A stretch of DNA of 64,000 nt. It comes from CAWAMR01 sp963783095 (GTDB lineage Bacteria; Planctomycetota; Planctomycetia; Gemmatales; Gemmataceae). Shown here piece after piece: positions 9,240-18,573 of the stretch. The translations under genes were made by a program, and so were the position numbers. The stretch is taken from the NCBI GenBank assembly GCA_963783095.1, contig CAWAMR010000008.1, positions 496,001-560,000 of the forward strand. Direction: 5' to 3'. How positions within the stretch are numbered: the stretch's first letter is position 1; each line of letters opens with the position of its first letter. The notes beneath the pieces were generated by a model that was not told where the DNA came from, did not search any database, and saw only the letters and a program-made list of their open reading frames with translations.

Positions 9240-10307
9240 ATGTCCCAGTTATTTGAAGAATTCCGGCGACAACGACGATCGGTCTTCTACCCGAAGGCCG
9301 ATCTTGCTCTGCCCGATGATGCATTCCGGTCGGTGCTTCGAAGTGAGCCGACACTCTCGAACCAGGAGGTTGCGAATCTTTGCCGCCATTCGCTGGGGCA
9401 GCAGGTTCGTCTGGTAACTCCTCTCGCTGAGTTGGGGACGTGTCATCAGTTATGGCGCGTGCAACTGGCAAGTGGTTTGGGCGTGATCGTTCGAGCCAAT
9501 GCGCTGCCCCAGATGGGCCGCGATTATCCATTATTGCTCGATGCCGCGATCGGCGAACGATTGAAAATCAACTCGATCCCGGCAGTGACGGTGCTGGATG
9601 TCGATCTGTCGCGGAAGCATTGTCCTACCGATTATTCGATCATGTTGGAAGCTTCCGGAATGCCGCTGAAGCACTGGGATCGCGATGAAGATCGAATGCA
9701 GACGCTGTTGTGGAATCTGGGCCGGTTTCTGGCGCGAGTTCATCAGATTTGCATCGACGGATATGGATTATTGGATACGATCGCTCCACTGCAAGGCTGC
9801 CACCGTCACTGGAATGACTACCTCAGGGTCAATCTGGACGCGCACATTGAACGATGCCGGCAGTTGCGGGTGATCGGTCCTTCGGAAGCCGAGCGCATTC
9901 GCGAAGTCTTTGCGACCCCGATCGGCCCCTTTGAAACGGTTCCTTCGGCCCTGTTGCACGGCGATCCGGGAAGCCACAACATCTTTGTAAAGGATGAACG
10001 CATCGCGTGCATGATCGATTGGGAAGACGCCCTTGCCGGTGATCCCGTTTACGAGATCGCGTTTTGGGCAACCTTTCACCCGGAACGACGCCATGGGGTT
10101 TTTCTCGATGGCTACCGCTCGGTCGTCGAACTTCCGGATGACTTTGAGATTCGGTTCTGGCTCTATTATCTACGAGTGTCGCTGGCGAAGACAGTTGTCC
10201 GCGATCGATTAGGATTACGCGACGTGCCTGGACGAGAACCAGCATCCCGGCGGGTTCTCAAAGGGCTGGAACGCATCGAGAGAATGACTGGTGTATCCGC
10301 GGTGTAA
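9240..10307 (+). CDS. Aminoglycoside phosphotransferase (APH)-fold kinase
   Basis: A 355-residue protein with the APH/choline-kinase catalytic elements: the Brenner motif in SALLHGDPGSHNIFVKDERI (catalytic Asp) followed by the metal-binding Asp in CMIDWEDALAGDPVYEIAFW. The N-lobe is poorly conserved. Such kinases in polysaccharide loci usually phosphorylate a sugar or alcohol rather than an antibiotic. The ATG at 9240 lies eight bases after the sulfotransferase stop, with GAGG between. Substrate unknown. Confidence 0.75.
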   Translation: MSQLFEEFRRQRRSVFYPKADLALPDDAFRSVLRSEPTLSNQEVANLCRHSLGQQVRLVTPLAELGTCHQLWRVQLASGLGVIVRANALPQMGRDYPLLLDAAIGERLKINSIPAVTVLDVDLSRKHCPTDYSIMLEASGMPLKHWDRDEDRMQTLLWNLGRFLARVHQICIDGYGLLDTIAPLQGCHRHWNDYLRVNLDAHIERCRQLRVIGPSEAERIREVFATPIGPFETVPSALLHGDPGSHNIFVKDERIACMIDWEDALAGDPVYEIAFWATFHPERRHGVFLDGYRSVVELPDDFEIRFWLYYLRVSLAKTVVRDRLGLRDVPGREPASRRVLKGLERIERMTGVSAV

Positions 10308-10341
10308 ACCCGGTCTGTTGCCCGATACGCAAGATTTGAAG

Positions 10342-10463
10342 TTGCGCTTTTGGCCATAGTTGAAAACGTTCGGAAGAACGCTGCGAGCCCGAAGCGCAAG
10401 CAAGGGATGGAGTTCCGGCGATGTCGCAGTTTCGCCTTGCTTGCCTGCGGGCTCCCAATACCT
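10342..10463. repeat. Intergenic palindromic repeat, family A copy 2
   Basis: Same family as the copy at 4270-4393: shared left flank (TGCGCTTTTGGC...GTTGAAAACGTTCGGAAGAACG), then GAGCCCGAAGCGCAAGCAAG, a short centre, and CCTTGCTTGCCTGCGGGCTC. It lies inside the operon, between the kinase stop and the transketolase start, so it is transcribed and would fold as a hairpin there. Confidence 0.8.
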
Positions 10464-10484
10464 TCGATCCGCCGGAGAATTGCC

Positions 10485-11309
10485 GTGACTTTTGATCCCG
10501 CCGAAACTCGGAAACTGGCCCGGACCATTCGAAGCCATAGTCTCCGGATGGTCCACCAGGCCAATGCATCGCATATTGGGACTTGTTTCTCATCAGCAGA
10601 CATACTCGCTGTCTTGTATGGTTCAATTTTGAAGATCGATCCCGAACTACCGGACAGGCCGGATCGCGACCGATTTTTGCTGAGTAAAGGCCACGGGGCT
10701 GCTGCGGTCTACGCTTGCCTCGCCACGCGGGGATTCTTTTCGGAAGGATTACTCGACACCTATTGCACCGACAACACACGCCTTTCCGGACACCTAACCC
10801 ATCATGGTGTTCCCGGCGTCGAGGTCTCTTCAGGCTCCCTGGGACATGGACTGTCCTTTGGTACGGGCATCGCGCTCGCCGCAAAAAAGACCGGAAAACC
10901 TTACAGGACGTTTGTACTTCTGAGCGATGGCGAATGCGATGAAGGCTCCACGTGGGAAGCTGCCATGTTCGCACCGCACCATCACCTCGACAACCTGATT
11001 GCCATCGTCGATTACAACAAGATTCAAAGCTTCGGAACGGTGAAGGATGTCCTCGACCTCGAACCCTTCGCCGATAAATGGCGAGCGTTCAACTGGTGTG
11101 TCCGCGAAGTTGACGGGCACGATCATGCCGCTCTCCATGAACTACTTTCCCGTGTGCCTATTGAACGAGGCCGGCCCACCGTTTTCATCGCGCACACCGT
11201 GAAGGGCAAAGGGGTGAGCTTCATGGAAAATCGCCTCGAATGGCATTATCGATCGCCCAATGCCACCCAGCTCGAGCAGGCCCTCCAGGAACTGGAGTGT
11301 TGCGCATGA
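10485..11309 (+). CDS. Transketolase, N-terminal subunit (ThDP-binding)
   Basis: A 274-residue subunit carrying the pyrophosphate-binding half of transketolase: SKGHGAAAVYACLATRGFF, then the ThDP motif GDG..NN seen as LSDGECDEGSTWEAAM...IAIVDYNKIQ, and the invariant HTVKGKGVSFMEN. The GTG at 10485 is preceded by CGGAG. The stop overlaps the next start (ATGA at 11306), so the two halves form one enzyme. Its place in a nucleotide-sugar operon suggests transfer of a two-carbon unit in sugar synthesis (inference). Confidence 0.85.
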   Translation: MTFDPAETRKLARTIRSHSLRMVHQANASHIGTCFSSADILAVLYGSILKIDPELPDRPDRDRFLLSKGHGAAAVYACLATRGFFSEGLLDTYCTDNTRLSGHLTHHGVPGVEVSSGSLGHGLSFGTGIALAAKKTGKPYRTFVLLSDGECDEGSTWEAAMFAPHHHLDNLIAIVDYNKIQSFGTVKDVLDLEPFADKWRAFNWCVREVDGHDHAALHELLSRVPIERGRPTVFIAHTVKGKGVSFMENRLEWHYRSPNATQLEQALQELECCA

Positions 11310-12288
11310 GAAACACCTTTATCGAGACACTGCTGGAACTGGCTGCCGGCGATCCGCGCATCTGTCTTTTGACGGCCGATCTTGGATATTCGGTGTTGGA
11401 AGTGTTTGCCCAGCGTTTTCCGGATCGCTATGTGAACGTAGGAGTTGCCGAACAGAATCTGATCGGCATTGCCGCAGGGATGGCCCATAGCGGACTGGTT
11501 CCCTTCGTCTACTCCATTGCCAATTTCCCGACGCTGCGCTGTCTGGAACAGATTCGGGTGGATGTCTGTTATCACGATGCGCCGGTCAAGATCGTGGCCG
11601 TCGGCGGCGGCCTGGCCTATGGAGCGCAGGGCTATACCCATCACGGCGTCGAGGATATCGCCGTGATGCGGACTCTGCCGGGAATGACCGTTGTCGCGCC
11701 GGCCGACCCGGTAGAGACTCGTGCTTTGACCGATGCGATCGCCAGGCATGCGGGTCCATGTTACCTTCGACTGGGCAAGGCGAAGGAGCCGATCGTTCAT
11801 CGAGAGCCTACGGAGATTGAGTTGGGCAAGGCCGTCCAAACTCGGACAGGGTCGGATTTGACGCTCATCAGTACCGGCACGATGCTCGCCGAAACGATGC
11901 AGGCTGCCGAGCACTATCGGAGCAGGGTCTTGAAGCGCGTGTGTTGAGCTTACACACCATCAAACCTCTTGATAAATCGGCCGTGATCCGGGCTGCAAAA
12001 AAGACGGGAGTTATTGTTACGATTGAAGAACACAGTGTTACCGGAGGTCTGGGTTCGGCAGTGGCCGATGTTCTGTTGGAAGCCGGGGTGCGGGTGCGGT
12101 TCAAAAAAATGGGCATTCCCGATCGACCGTATCACATTATCGGTTCGCAGGAGTATCTGAGAAAGCAGTTGATCGGCGATGTGACCAAGACCGTAATGCA
12201 ACTGCTTCGTTATAGACTTGCAGTGTACGTATCGAAGGAACAAATGAGTCAAGGAGACACACAAGTCAGAAGACAGAAAACGAGCTAA
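11306..12288 (+). CDS. Transketolase, C-terminal subunit (frameshifted)
   Basis: Pyrimidine-binding and C-terminal domains of split transketolase: TADLGYSVLEVFAQRFPDRY, then NVGVAEQNLIGIAAGMAHSG with the catalytic Glu of the VAEQ motif, then YGAQGYTHHGVEDIAVMRT. The ATG at 11306 overlaps the upstream stop. Near 11915-11925 one base is lost or gained; the corrected frame reads EQGLEARVLSLHTIKPLDK and continues to 12288. The last few codons and the stop (TAA, 12286-12288) lie inside a repeat element starting at about 12271, so the native C-terminus may have been replaced. Confidence 0.82.
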
Positions 12289-12674
12289 CCACAGAGTCAC
12301 AGAGAACACAGAGAAGACAAATCCAAGACAAGCAATAATTGGGACAAATGCCCGAAACGTGCTAGGATACCGCAATTCTTGTGTGTTTTCTCTGTGTCCT
12401 CTGTACTGCTAATGTCGAAAATCTTTGCGCCGTACAGAGATTTCGGGCGATTTCTCGCCGAAGGCGAGCGTCGGGGCGTTAGCCCGACGTGGGCTCCACC
12501 CACTGTTGCTTGGATTTAATTCAAGCGGCGAATGTCCGGTGCAAAGAGGAGCGGTTCGGCAGATGCAGTCCTCGTCGGGCTAACGCCCCGACGCTCGCCT
12601 TCGGCGAACCTTTGCATCCTTTGGTTGCGGCTACGCCGCGCTGTGACTCTGTGGTTAGGTCGTCTTTTCTGTCT
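12271..12674. repeat. MITE-like nested inverted-repeat element (about 400 bp)
   Basis: Terminal inverted repeats AGACAGAAAA...CTAACCACAGAGTCACAG (12271-12302) and their complement (12641-12674), with an 18-bp perfect core at 12285-12302/12641-12658. Nested inside is a second, 35-bp perfect inverted repeat (12455-12489 and 12573-12607) containing GTCGGGGCGTTAGCCCGACG. No coding capacity is seen. It separates the transketolase from the glycosyltransferase and supplies the transketolase stop codon. Confidence 0.7.
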
Positions 12675-12709
12675 CTTCTGTCTCCTGTTCTCTCGAAACC
12701 GAGGTTCGC

Positions 12710-13720
12710 ATGGATGCCCGTCGGAAGATTATCAGTATCGTTACTCCTTGCTTCAACGAGCAAGACAATGTGATTCCCTGTTATGAAGCGGTTCGGCATG
12801 TCTTCGAAGAGCAATTGCCCGATTACGATTTTGAACACGTCTTCTGCGACAACGCCTCCACCGACAATACTCCGGAGGTATTGCGGCAAATGGCCGCAAA
12901 CGATCCTCGCGTCAAAGTTATCTTGAACGCTCGCAACTTTGGCCCCTTCTGCTCGACTTTCAATGGATTGCTGAGCACCACCGGCGATGCCGTTGTGGTT
13001 TTGCTCGCCGCAGATTTGCAAGATCCGCCGGAAGTCGTTGCGGAATTCGTTCGGAAGTGGGAAAAGGGGTATCAAGTCGTCTACGGTATTCGCTCGAAGC
13101 GTGAGGAAGGGTTTCTCATGCGCTCGGTGCGGAGTTTCTACTACCGGACGGTGAGTCGATTTGCCAACATTACCATTCCTCCCGACGTGGGCGAATTTCA
13201 ACTGATCGATCGAGCCGTGGTGGAAGCACTCAAGAAATTCGATGACTTTTACCCATACATTCGCGGCATGATCGCCAGTTGCGGCTTCCGGACGGCCGGC
13301 GTGGAGTACGTTTGGAAAGCGCAAGAGCGGCTTATCCAAGAATCGCCTTTACCACCTGATCGATCAAGGCTTGAACGGGATGATTTCCTTCACCCGCGTG
13401 CCCATGCGGCTCTGTATGTTCGGCGGGTTTCTTCTCGCGGGACTAAGCATTTTCTACGCGCTGTTCTGTCTGGTCTGGCACCTGATCGCCAACGGCCCAG
13501 TGGCTCCTCCCGGCATTCCCACACTGATTGTTGCCGTGTTTTTTTTCTCGGGCATCCAGTTGTTTTTCTTCGGCATTCTGGGCGAATACGTGAGTGCGAT
13601 TCACTCCCAGGTTCGCAAACGACCCCTGGTGATCGAGCGCGAGCGGATAAACTTTGCCAGCGCCCAGGCAATCCCTTATCCATCTCCCGCGCTGCCTGAC
13701 CTATCGGTGAGCACCAATGA
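12710..13720 (+). CDS. GT2 glycosyltransferase, polyprenol-phosphate sugar transferase type (GtrB/DPM1-like), frameshifted
   Basis: An N-terminal GT-A domain with SIVTPCFNEQDNVIPCYEAV, DNASTDNTPEVL, the DLQDPPEVV metal/acceptor motif, and GEFQLIDRAVVEAL. After a one-base shift near 13335 the frame continues SGLSKNRLYHLIDQGLNGM, followed by two membrane helices (GGFLLAGLSIFYALFCLVWH and LIVAVFFFSGIQLFFFGILG). Such enzymes load a sugar onto undecaprenyl phosphate for transfer outside the membrane. The exact stop is uncertain: the long downstream frame runs into the next gene, and the natural end is probably the TGA overlapping the ATG at 13717. Confidence 0.8.
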
Positions 13721-15970
13721 CCAATCCTCCCGTTCCTTCATCGCGAGAATCGCCATTGGCCAGGGTCGCAATCTACTCGGCCGCGGTGGCCATTTGCATT
13801 GCTCTGGTTGTGTATACTTTCCGCCTCTGGATGGCTCATTTCGAGGTGTTGTTTGCTTATGGAGGCGATGGGTTCCAGCATGCGGTCTGGCTAAAAAACC
13901 TGGTAGATTCAGGCTGGTACATGTCGAACGAACGCTTTGGAGCACCCGGAGGACACAATCTCTATGAGTTTCCCCAGGCCGACGGTCTTCATTATCTCTT
14001 GATGTACCCGATGACCTGGATCACTCAGGATGTCTGCTTGATAGTAAATGTCTATTATCTGCTGTCCTTTCCGCTCACGGTCATCACTTCTTTGTTCGTA
14101 TTGCGCCGGCTGGGCATCTCATCCATCGTGGCGATCGTGGCCGCGAATCTGTTTACCTTCCTCCCATTCCACATCATGCGCATGGGCCATCTTTTCGTGG
14201 CTACTTATTTCTTGGTGCCCCTGGCTCTGCTCATGGCGATTCGCATTGGCCGCGGGCAGCCTCCCTTTGCTCGTGAGGAAGAATATCGTCGCTGGAATTG
14301 GCGGGATGTGCTGGGTGCTGGGCTGCTCTCGATCGCGATCGGTGCCAACGGCATTTACTATGCGGCCTTTTCCTGTTTTTTCTACTTTGTCGCAGCGATT
14401 TCAGCAGCAGCAACGAACCGTTCCCGATCGCCGCTGCTCCTTGGAGGAGGATTGATTCTCGCGACGTTCATCGGCATCGTCTTGACACTCTGGCCGGCGA
14501 TCCTCTTCAAGCTCACTGCCCCTTACAACCCGGACGCCATTCAACGAGTGGCAGCGCAATCCGAGGTTTACGGCCTGAAAATCACCCAACTGGTGTTACC
14601 CATCTCGGACCACCGCATCCCCATTTTCCGGCGAATCAAGGATCACTACAACACACCCGCAACTCCGCTTATCAACGAAAACGATACTGCCAGTCTGGGC
14701 TTGCTGGGAACGATCGGCTTCCTCTATTTGCTGGCCCGGCTCCTGTTCCGACGTCCCGAATCATCCAACCGAACGCTCGATATTCTAAGTATCCTGGTGG
14801 TTTCATCGCTTCTTCTGGGGACTATCGGAGGATTCGGGGCGGTGATGTCATACCTGCTAAGCCCCTTGATTCGGTGTTACAACCGCATCAGCGTCTGCAT
14901 TGGGTTCCTCAGCTTCACGGCCCTGGCGCTGCTCCTCGAGCAGTGGCGCGCCTGCTGGGTCATCAATCCGCGCCGAAACATCCTTTTTGTCGGTGCGATG
15001 ATGGTGCTTCTGGTCGGAGGGGTGCGCAAGAAACGCGCAAGTCGCCCATACTCGATTATGAAGTGTTGAAGGCAGCTTACGAACACGATCGCTCGTTTAT
15101 TCAGGAGATGGAGGCGAAAGTCCCGGCGGGGAAAATGATCTACATGATGCCCTATCGCGAGTACCCGGAAGCGAATGCAGAAACTCAACCGGTGCCATTT
15201 ACGCGTATGACTTGCTCATGCCGCTGGTCTACTCGAAGACGCTGCGCTGGACATTTGGCGGCAGCCGGGGCCAACAGGGCGATCTCTGGGTGAAACGTCT
15301 TGAGGCCATGCCTTTGAACGAACGACTCGATCAACTGGCCTTTGCCGGATTCGGCGGTATATACGTCGACCGGAATGCCTTCATGGATCGCGGCGCGGAC
15401 CTCGACAAGAAACTGAGAGAAAAACTCGGCACCCCTACAGTAGTAAGCAGTCAAAACCGCTATCTTTTTTACGATTTGGAACCGCTGATTGAATCGATGC
15501 GGAAGCGTTATTCGCCCGAAGTCCTGGATCAACTTCGGACCCTCGTCTTGAATCCCGTGTTGATCCACTGGCGCAAAGGATTTTGGTTGGAGCAGCAGCA
15601 TCCGGAGACTGGTCCCGGACGAATTGCGAATTCCCGATGCGAATTCGAGGTTCACAATCCACTGGGTTTCACACGAACCGTGCATCTGCAAATGCAACTG
15701 GACTGGCTCGGTCGTGCGCAGCCTGCAACTTTGTCGATTGAGAGTGAGTTTTTCTCGATGGAATTGGCCGTTGAGCCGGGGAAAGGGGCGATACTCGATC
15801 GAGTCATCGAGGTGCCCCCAGGCCGGCACACGATTCGATTCGCAATGAACAGCAGCAGTGGAGCGGAAGAAGCGTCAAAGCGTGGTTCGGCCTTTCGGGT
15901 TTTCCGCTATCGGTGCGATGAAATGAACCTTCCGATGGCAGGGGAATACACCTCGGAAGGGGCGGAATGA
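13717..15970 (+). CDS. Large polytopic membrane protein of the glycan operon (GT-C-like or sugar translocase), two frameshifts
   Basis: About 750 residues after joining three frames (shifts near 15030 and 15190). The first 430 residues have roughly ten hydrophobic helices. The periplasmic loop after helix 1 (YGGDGFQHAVWLKNLVDSGW, then PGGHNLYEFPQADG) has acidic residues in the position typical of GT-C enzymes. The C-terminal 300 residues are soluble and contain a stretch around FGGIYVDRNAF. It probably uses the polyprenyl-linked sugar made by the GT2 next to it. Family name uncertain; annotations of similar proteins as 'sugar translocase' come from memory. Confidence 0.65.
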
Positions 15971-16464
15971 TGGAATCTCGAAGTTGGAAACTATTCTTGA
16001 TTGCTTGAAGTTGGCCTCGCAAAGGCATCGCCGGATAAAAGACGCGGGAGTGCCGTGGCCGGCCACCCAATCCTGGTTCCCGACCACCTTGATGCTAGCT
16101 AGTAGTCGCAGACTTGGCTTGCGCCTCATCTACCACTCTCGCGAGTGAGGCTACATTGTCCCGGAAGCTTCATACCGGCCATCGCTGGCCCGCATGTTCC
16201 GGTAGGATACTGCTGGTAGAACAGCAGGTGTTGTCGAGCGATTCCCTTCGTTCGCAACACAGCTACAGCGGCGACATCGTGTCGCACCCCGAACACCGAG
16301 TTGACCGGGACTTTCGGCATGAGTGGCGAACGACTACCAGGGGGGCGAACTCCTGCCGAAAGGCTCCGGTCGAACGATTCGTTCGAATTGGTCTTCTTGC
16401 TTTTCTGCTCGTTTTCGAGCATCTTGCTGCTTTCTTGACTGGGATTGGCCGCGAAACCGCTTGA
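15971..16464. other. Region without a confidently supported gene
   Basis: About 490 bases between the glycan operon and the first minus-strand cassette gene. A minus-strand frame of 98 codons (16126-16422, beginning MLENEQKSKKTNSNES) follows the cassette gene by about 40 bases and could be a small gene, but it has a weak ribosome binding site and no recognisable domain. I see no attC site here, so the left end of the cassette array is undefined. Confidence 0.4.
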
Positions 16465-16896
16465 TTACATGATCGCTCGTTTGGACGGAACAAGAAACCG
16501 AATCGCTTGCCTCGGACGATCAACGAAAGGCGGTCCCTCGCCGCCTTCTGCCACTTCTATTTGAACTTGCTTGCCTCGACCACGATGCAGCAGCTTGTAG
16601 AATTCCGTCAATCCGAAACCAGGGAGTACTTGTCCGACGCGAAATCCCGCTTGCGAGAAGATTCCTCCTTCGGTCAGTTTCCAGATTCTGATTACGTCGT
16701 GGGGGAAGATACTTCCGGGAACATTGAGATATTCCGAGTCGATCTCAAACCCAAGATCCTTCTCCAATTGTCTGGCCAATCTTCCTTGGTAGTAACAAGC
16801 CTCCATGATCCAATAGGCCATTGCCACGCTAAGCAGACAAAAAGCCGCACCAAGGAGCATCGCCACAAATTGACCGACCTGAGCGAGGACTTCCAC
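16465..16896 (-). CDS. Small membrane-anchored protein with a PDZ-like C-terminus (possible integron cassette 5)
   Basis: About 143 residues: one N-terminal transmembrane helix (VGQFVAMLLGAAFCLLSVAM) and a C-terminal part that looks PDZ-like (KLTEGGIFSQAGFRVGQVLP, then KQVQIEVAEGGEG). The GTG at 16896 is preferred over the TTG at 16914 because GGAGAAAGG sits just before it. It begins about 90 bases below the outer end of attC4 and on the same strand as the cassettes, so it may be the next cassette, but no attC was found after it. Function unknown. Confidence 0.55.
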   Translation of the reverse strand: MEVLAQVGQFVAMLLGAAFCLLSVAMAYWIMEACYYQGRLARQLEKDLGFEIDSEYLNVPGSIFPHDVIRIWKLTEGGIFSQAGFRVGQVLPGFGLTEFYKLLHRGRGKQVQIEVAEGGEGPPFVDRPRQAIRFLVPSKRAIM

Positions 16897-16987
16897 GCGC
16901 CTTTCTCCTAGCAAACACGAGCGAGTTTAGCTCAGCAATTGTCCCTCATCCCAAAACAAAGTCTGTAACGCGAAACCGCTTCTCGCC

Positions 16988-17086
16988 GCCCGAACGCTCG
17001 GCTAAGCTGCCGGGGCCGCCTGCAAGGACGTTGAAGCTCGGAAAACCAGGATGGCGGCCCCGGTCAGCTTCATCCGTTGTTATGCC
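16988..17086 (-). repeat. attC site 4 (integron cassette recombination site)
   Basis: Read on the minus strand: outer GGCATAAC (17079-17086), left arm AAGCTGACCGGGGCCGCC, a roughly 30-base loop, right arm GGCGGCCCCGGCAGCTT, outer GTTCGGGC (16988-16995). The arms are perfectly complementary except for one extra A in the 5' arm, the extrahelical-base pattern that sets attC orientation. The stop codon of the cassette gene (TAA, 17080-17082) lies inside the GCATAAC box. Confidence 0.75.
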
Positions 17087-17606
17087 GGGCTCTCGTCGCC
17101 GGCTTCCAGCTTTGCAAGTTCGGAAATCGCCCAATCGAAAAACAACGTCAGTGAATCCCACGATTCGGGCGCTGCGGCCGCTTTGATGTTCTCGGGCGAG
17201 ATATCCATTCGCTTCCAGGGGCGTGCATACACTGCATCTTCACTGAAGTAATCGCTTTCCAAAAAGTACACGCGACCGTCGGCGATGCAGTAGCTGAACA
17301 AGTTCCCGCCGTTCCCTCCGATGCCGAGAAATCCGTGTCGGATCGAGACGCATCCCGGCAGCAAGTCATCGTGCTCCTGATTGATGCGGTCCGGTCCGAA
17401 CATTTCGACGGTGCCGGATGAAACGACTCCGTTGGCCAGAGCGACACGAATAACGCCTCGAGTCCCGTTGTGCTTCCGCCTGGAAGCTTGCTGAGAGCAG
17501 GCTCGATTCGCGCAGACGTCGAAGCCCACCGGGACCGACTCCTTCGCCATCGCAAATGTCGCTTCATCAGCGTCGATAGTAGTTCTTCCATTGTTGGCAT
17601 AGGCAT
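17080..17606 (-). CDS. Cassette 4: hypothetical protein, possibly SMI1/KNR4 (SUKH)-like; frameshifted
   Basis: About 175 residues. The start is at 17606 (MPMPTMEELL), right after the GTTATGCC box of attC3; a one-base shift near 17575 leads into the frame reading IDADEATFAMAKESVPVGFD. The body contains GFLGIGGNGGNLFSYCIADG, YFLESDYFSEDAVYARPWKR and ESWDSLTLFFDWAISELAKL. This is the pattern of an SMI1/KNR4 or related immunity-type fold with a central glycine-rich turn. The stop is inside attC4. Immunity to a contact-dependent toxin is a family-level guess. Confidence 0.6.
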
Positions 17607-17666
17607 AACGATAAGGAAAATCTGCCCGGGCTAAACCAGAATGGCGGCCCAGTCAGCTGCATCCGC
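17602..17666 (-). repeat. attC site 3, L''/L'/R' portion (separated from R'' by IS110 element A)
   Basis: On the minus strand the R' box GTTATGCC is at 17602-17609 and the L'' arm GCAGCTGACTGGGCCGCC abuts the insertion. The missing R'' box (ACCGAAC) is on the far side of the element at 19362-19368. The arms pair less well than in the other sites (one mismatch and one wobble), but the outer boxes and the shared flank (ATGGCGGCCC...GTCAGCT) match attC4. Confidence 0.65.
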
Positions 17667-17676
17667 TGGATACTTA

Positions 17677-17823
17677 TCATGACCTCGATGGTGATGGGCC
17701 GGAGCCTGTCCTAAGAGTAAAAGGATCACGGCGGAAGCCCTGGTCCAACGTGGATCTTTCAGGAAGTCGTAGCTTCCAACCACGAAGCGGGATCAGCTCG
17801 GCCCATCACCGCGGAGGTCATGA
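17677..17823 (+). ncRNA. Candidate IS110 bridge RNA / structured leader, element A
   Basis: The 147-base leader between the left end and the transposase start is closed by a long stem: TCATGACCTC...GGTGATGGGCCG at 17677-17701 pairs with CGGCCCATCACC...GAGGTCATGA at 17799-17823. Inside are smaller hairpins (GGAAG...CTTCC; TCCT...AGGA). The homologous leader of element B keeps the same stem through compensatory changes. IS110 elements encode a bridge RNA in a noncoding end; assigning that role here is inference. Confidence 0.55.
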
Positions 17824-18573
17824 GCATGCGTTTCTACAACCAGCACACCATACTATTGCGGCGTCGATCTGCACGCAAGAAGCATGTTCACGCACATTCT
17901 CGACGCCGACGGCAAGACCGTCTTCGAGACGCGATCTGCCCGCCGGGCCCGACGCCTTCCTCGACGCCATCAAGCCCTTCCGCCAGGGCCTGGTCGTCGG
18001 CTGCGAGTGCATGTTCGCCTGGTACTGGCTGGCCGATCTGTGCGAGGACACGAGGATCCCCTTCGTGCTCGGCCACGCCCTGTACATGAAAGCGATCCAC
18101 GGCGGCAAGGCCAAGAACGACCGCATCGATGCCGGCAAGATCGCCGGGCTGCTGCGCGGCGGCATGTTCCCGCTGGCCTACGTCTACCCCAGGGCCAAGC
18201 GCGAAACCCGCGACCTGCTGCGGCGCCGTACCTTCTTCGTGCAACAGCGTGCCCAGCTGATCGCCCACATCTCAGAACACCAACAGCCAGTACAACCTGC
18301 CGCCGCTTCGACAAGAAGCTCACCTATGCCGGCAAGAAAAAAGGATTCGGCGGCAAGAAGATCGGCAACGCCCATTTGAAGTGGGCCTTCGGCGAGGCGG
18401 CCTGTCTGATGCTCCGCAGTTGCGAGGCGGCCAAACGCTGGATGCAGCGCCAGGAGAAGAAACGCGGCAAGGCCAAGGCCCTGGGCATTTTGGAAGCCAA
18501 GCTGGGCCGGACGATTTACCACTTGTGGCGCAAGCGTCAGGCCTTCGACGTCAAGCGTTTCTTGAATTCGTGA
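17820..18573 (+). pseudogene. IS110-family transposase, frameshifted and internally deleted (element A)
   Basis: The N-terminal DEDD/RuvC-like domain is recognisable across frames: YYCGVDLHARSMFTHILDAD (first Asp), GCECMFAWYWLADLCEDTRI (Glu) and KNDRIDAGKIAGLLRG (paired Asp). Frames change near 17860 and 17930. At about 18295 the middle of the protein is missing, and the sequence jumps to the C-terminal transposase_20 part (KKGFGGKKIGNAHLKWAFGE, then a coiled end). About 250 codons remain of the usual 350-400. Not functional as it stands. Confidence 0.85.

Noticed and set aside
8224..9531. A 435-codon minus-strand frame opposite the sulfotransferase
   Set aside because: Antisense shadow of a gene with family motifs and a ribosome binding site.
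10350..10484. Upstream extension of the transketolase N-terminal subunit
   Set aside because: It translates the palindromic repeat; the GTG at 10485 has a good ribosome binding site and gives the expected length.
16126..16422. 98-codon frame (MLENEQKSKKTNSNES) as a cassette gene
   Set aside because: Weak ribosome binding site, no domain and no attC nearby; kept only as a note in the region entry.
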